A stretch of DNA of 36,846 nucleotides from an uncultured Lachnospiraceae bacterium (GTDB lineage: Bacteria > Bacillota > Clostridia > Lachnospirales > Lachnospiraceae): positions 1 to 36,846 of the forward strand of contig CAMWLJ010000029.1 in the NCBI GenBank assembly GCA_947175055.1, given 5' to 3'. The notes under the pieces are model-generated. The model had not been told where the DNA came from. It made no database searches and saw nothing but the letters and a program-made list of their open reading frames with translations. Below are positions 36,764-36,846 of this stretch, piece after piece. Numbering within the stretch: position 1 is the first letter of the stretch; every line of letters begins with the position of its first letter. The position numbers and the translations under genes were made by a program.

Positions 36764-36846
36764 CTACATACTAACTATTTTCTTTTTATACTCCGTTCCC
36801 CACTCTACCATAGCGTCTAAAATAGGTTTTAGGCTATACCCCGTTT
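36764..36846 (-). CDS. C-terminal end of an HxlR-family transcriptional regulator, cut by the window edge
   Basis: Read leftward from the right edge, the frame gives TGYSLKPILDAMVEWGTEYK and six more residues before a TAG at 36764-36766. This is the typical end of HxlR/MarR-like winged-helix regulators (wing followed by LxPILDAMxEWG). Only 26 residues are in view, so nothing more can be said about its partner or effector. Confidence 0.62.
   Translation of the reverse strand, partial: TGYSLKPILDAMVEWGTEYKKKIVSM

Noticed and set aside
1-36846. CRISPR array, tRNA, rRNA, intact insertion sequence or prophage
   Set aside because: No regularly spaced direct repeats, cloverleaf-like segments, rRNA stretches, transposase or phage structural genes were seen.

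Overview
The window looks like chromosomal DNA of a Gram-positive anaerobe of the Clostridia, most probably a Lachnospiraceae gut commensal. The evidence is strong AGGAGG-type ribosome binding sites, lipoproteins with classical lipoboxes, RsiV/ECF sigma pairs, OmpR-type two-component systems beside BcrAB-type ABC exporters, a BirA-type biotin operator, and moderate GC that drops sharply at the right edge. The species cannot be named from sequence alone. No rRNA, tRNA, CRISPR array, intact transposase or phage gene was seen.

Layout. 1-2270 is a decaying zone: the end of an unidentified gene, wreckage of two sugar O-acetyltransferase genes, a DUF1349 gene, and an ECF sigma factor whose RsiV-like anti-sigma gene has lost its membrane segment and C-terminus. 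2307-5119 is a sulfur/redox module: a rhodanese and a CoA-disulfide reductase-rhodanese fusion, facing a convergent Crp/Fnr regulator. 5265-11353 holds a small membrane protein, a beta-propeller/solute-binding lipoprotein, a VanRS-like two-component system and a VanY-like D,D-carboxypeptidase. Two similar hairpin promoters lie before the lipoprotein and before the carboxypeptidase. 11422-15172 is a biotin cluster (BirA operator, bioY, bioB, bioD, bioA), interrupted before bioA by a strongly folded palindromic repeat.

15294-16996 holds a membrane-anchored FKBP/trigger-factor-like foldase and a small unknown protein. 17127-20635 is a response regulator, a kinase without a sensor domain and a BcrAB-like ABC exporter. 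20777-23032 is a hybrid sensor kinase. 23112-26184 is an XRE regulator with a second ABC-2 exporter. 26267-31786 is the most unusual part: a leader with an intrinsic terminator, a hybrid kinase with two tandem receiver domains, and a lipoprotein that joins a solute-binding domain, a 5'-nucleotidase C-terminal-like domain and a PdaA-like polysaccharide deacetylase. A YfcE-type phosphoesterase and peptidase T follow.

33797-35477 is an intact ECF sigma/RsiV pair with a recognisable ECF-type promoter. 35478-36846 is a patchwork of AT-rich genes and fragments: a pseudogene, a TIGR04076 protein, a DUF6199-like protein, a 37-bp fossil of an rsiV-like gene, and the end of a minus-strand HxlR regulator.

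As a whole the window reads as an envelope-sensing and envelope-defence neighbourhood. RsiV-type sigma control, VanRS/VanY-like and PdaA-like peptidoglycan enzymes, peptide-exporter ABC systems, an extracytoplasmic foldase and two orphan solute-binding lipoproteins beside kinases all point to monitoring of the cell wall or of extracellular ligands. The biotin operon and the CoA-disulfide module are embedded housekeeping units.
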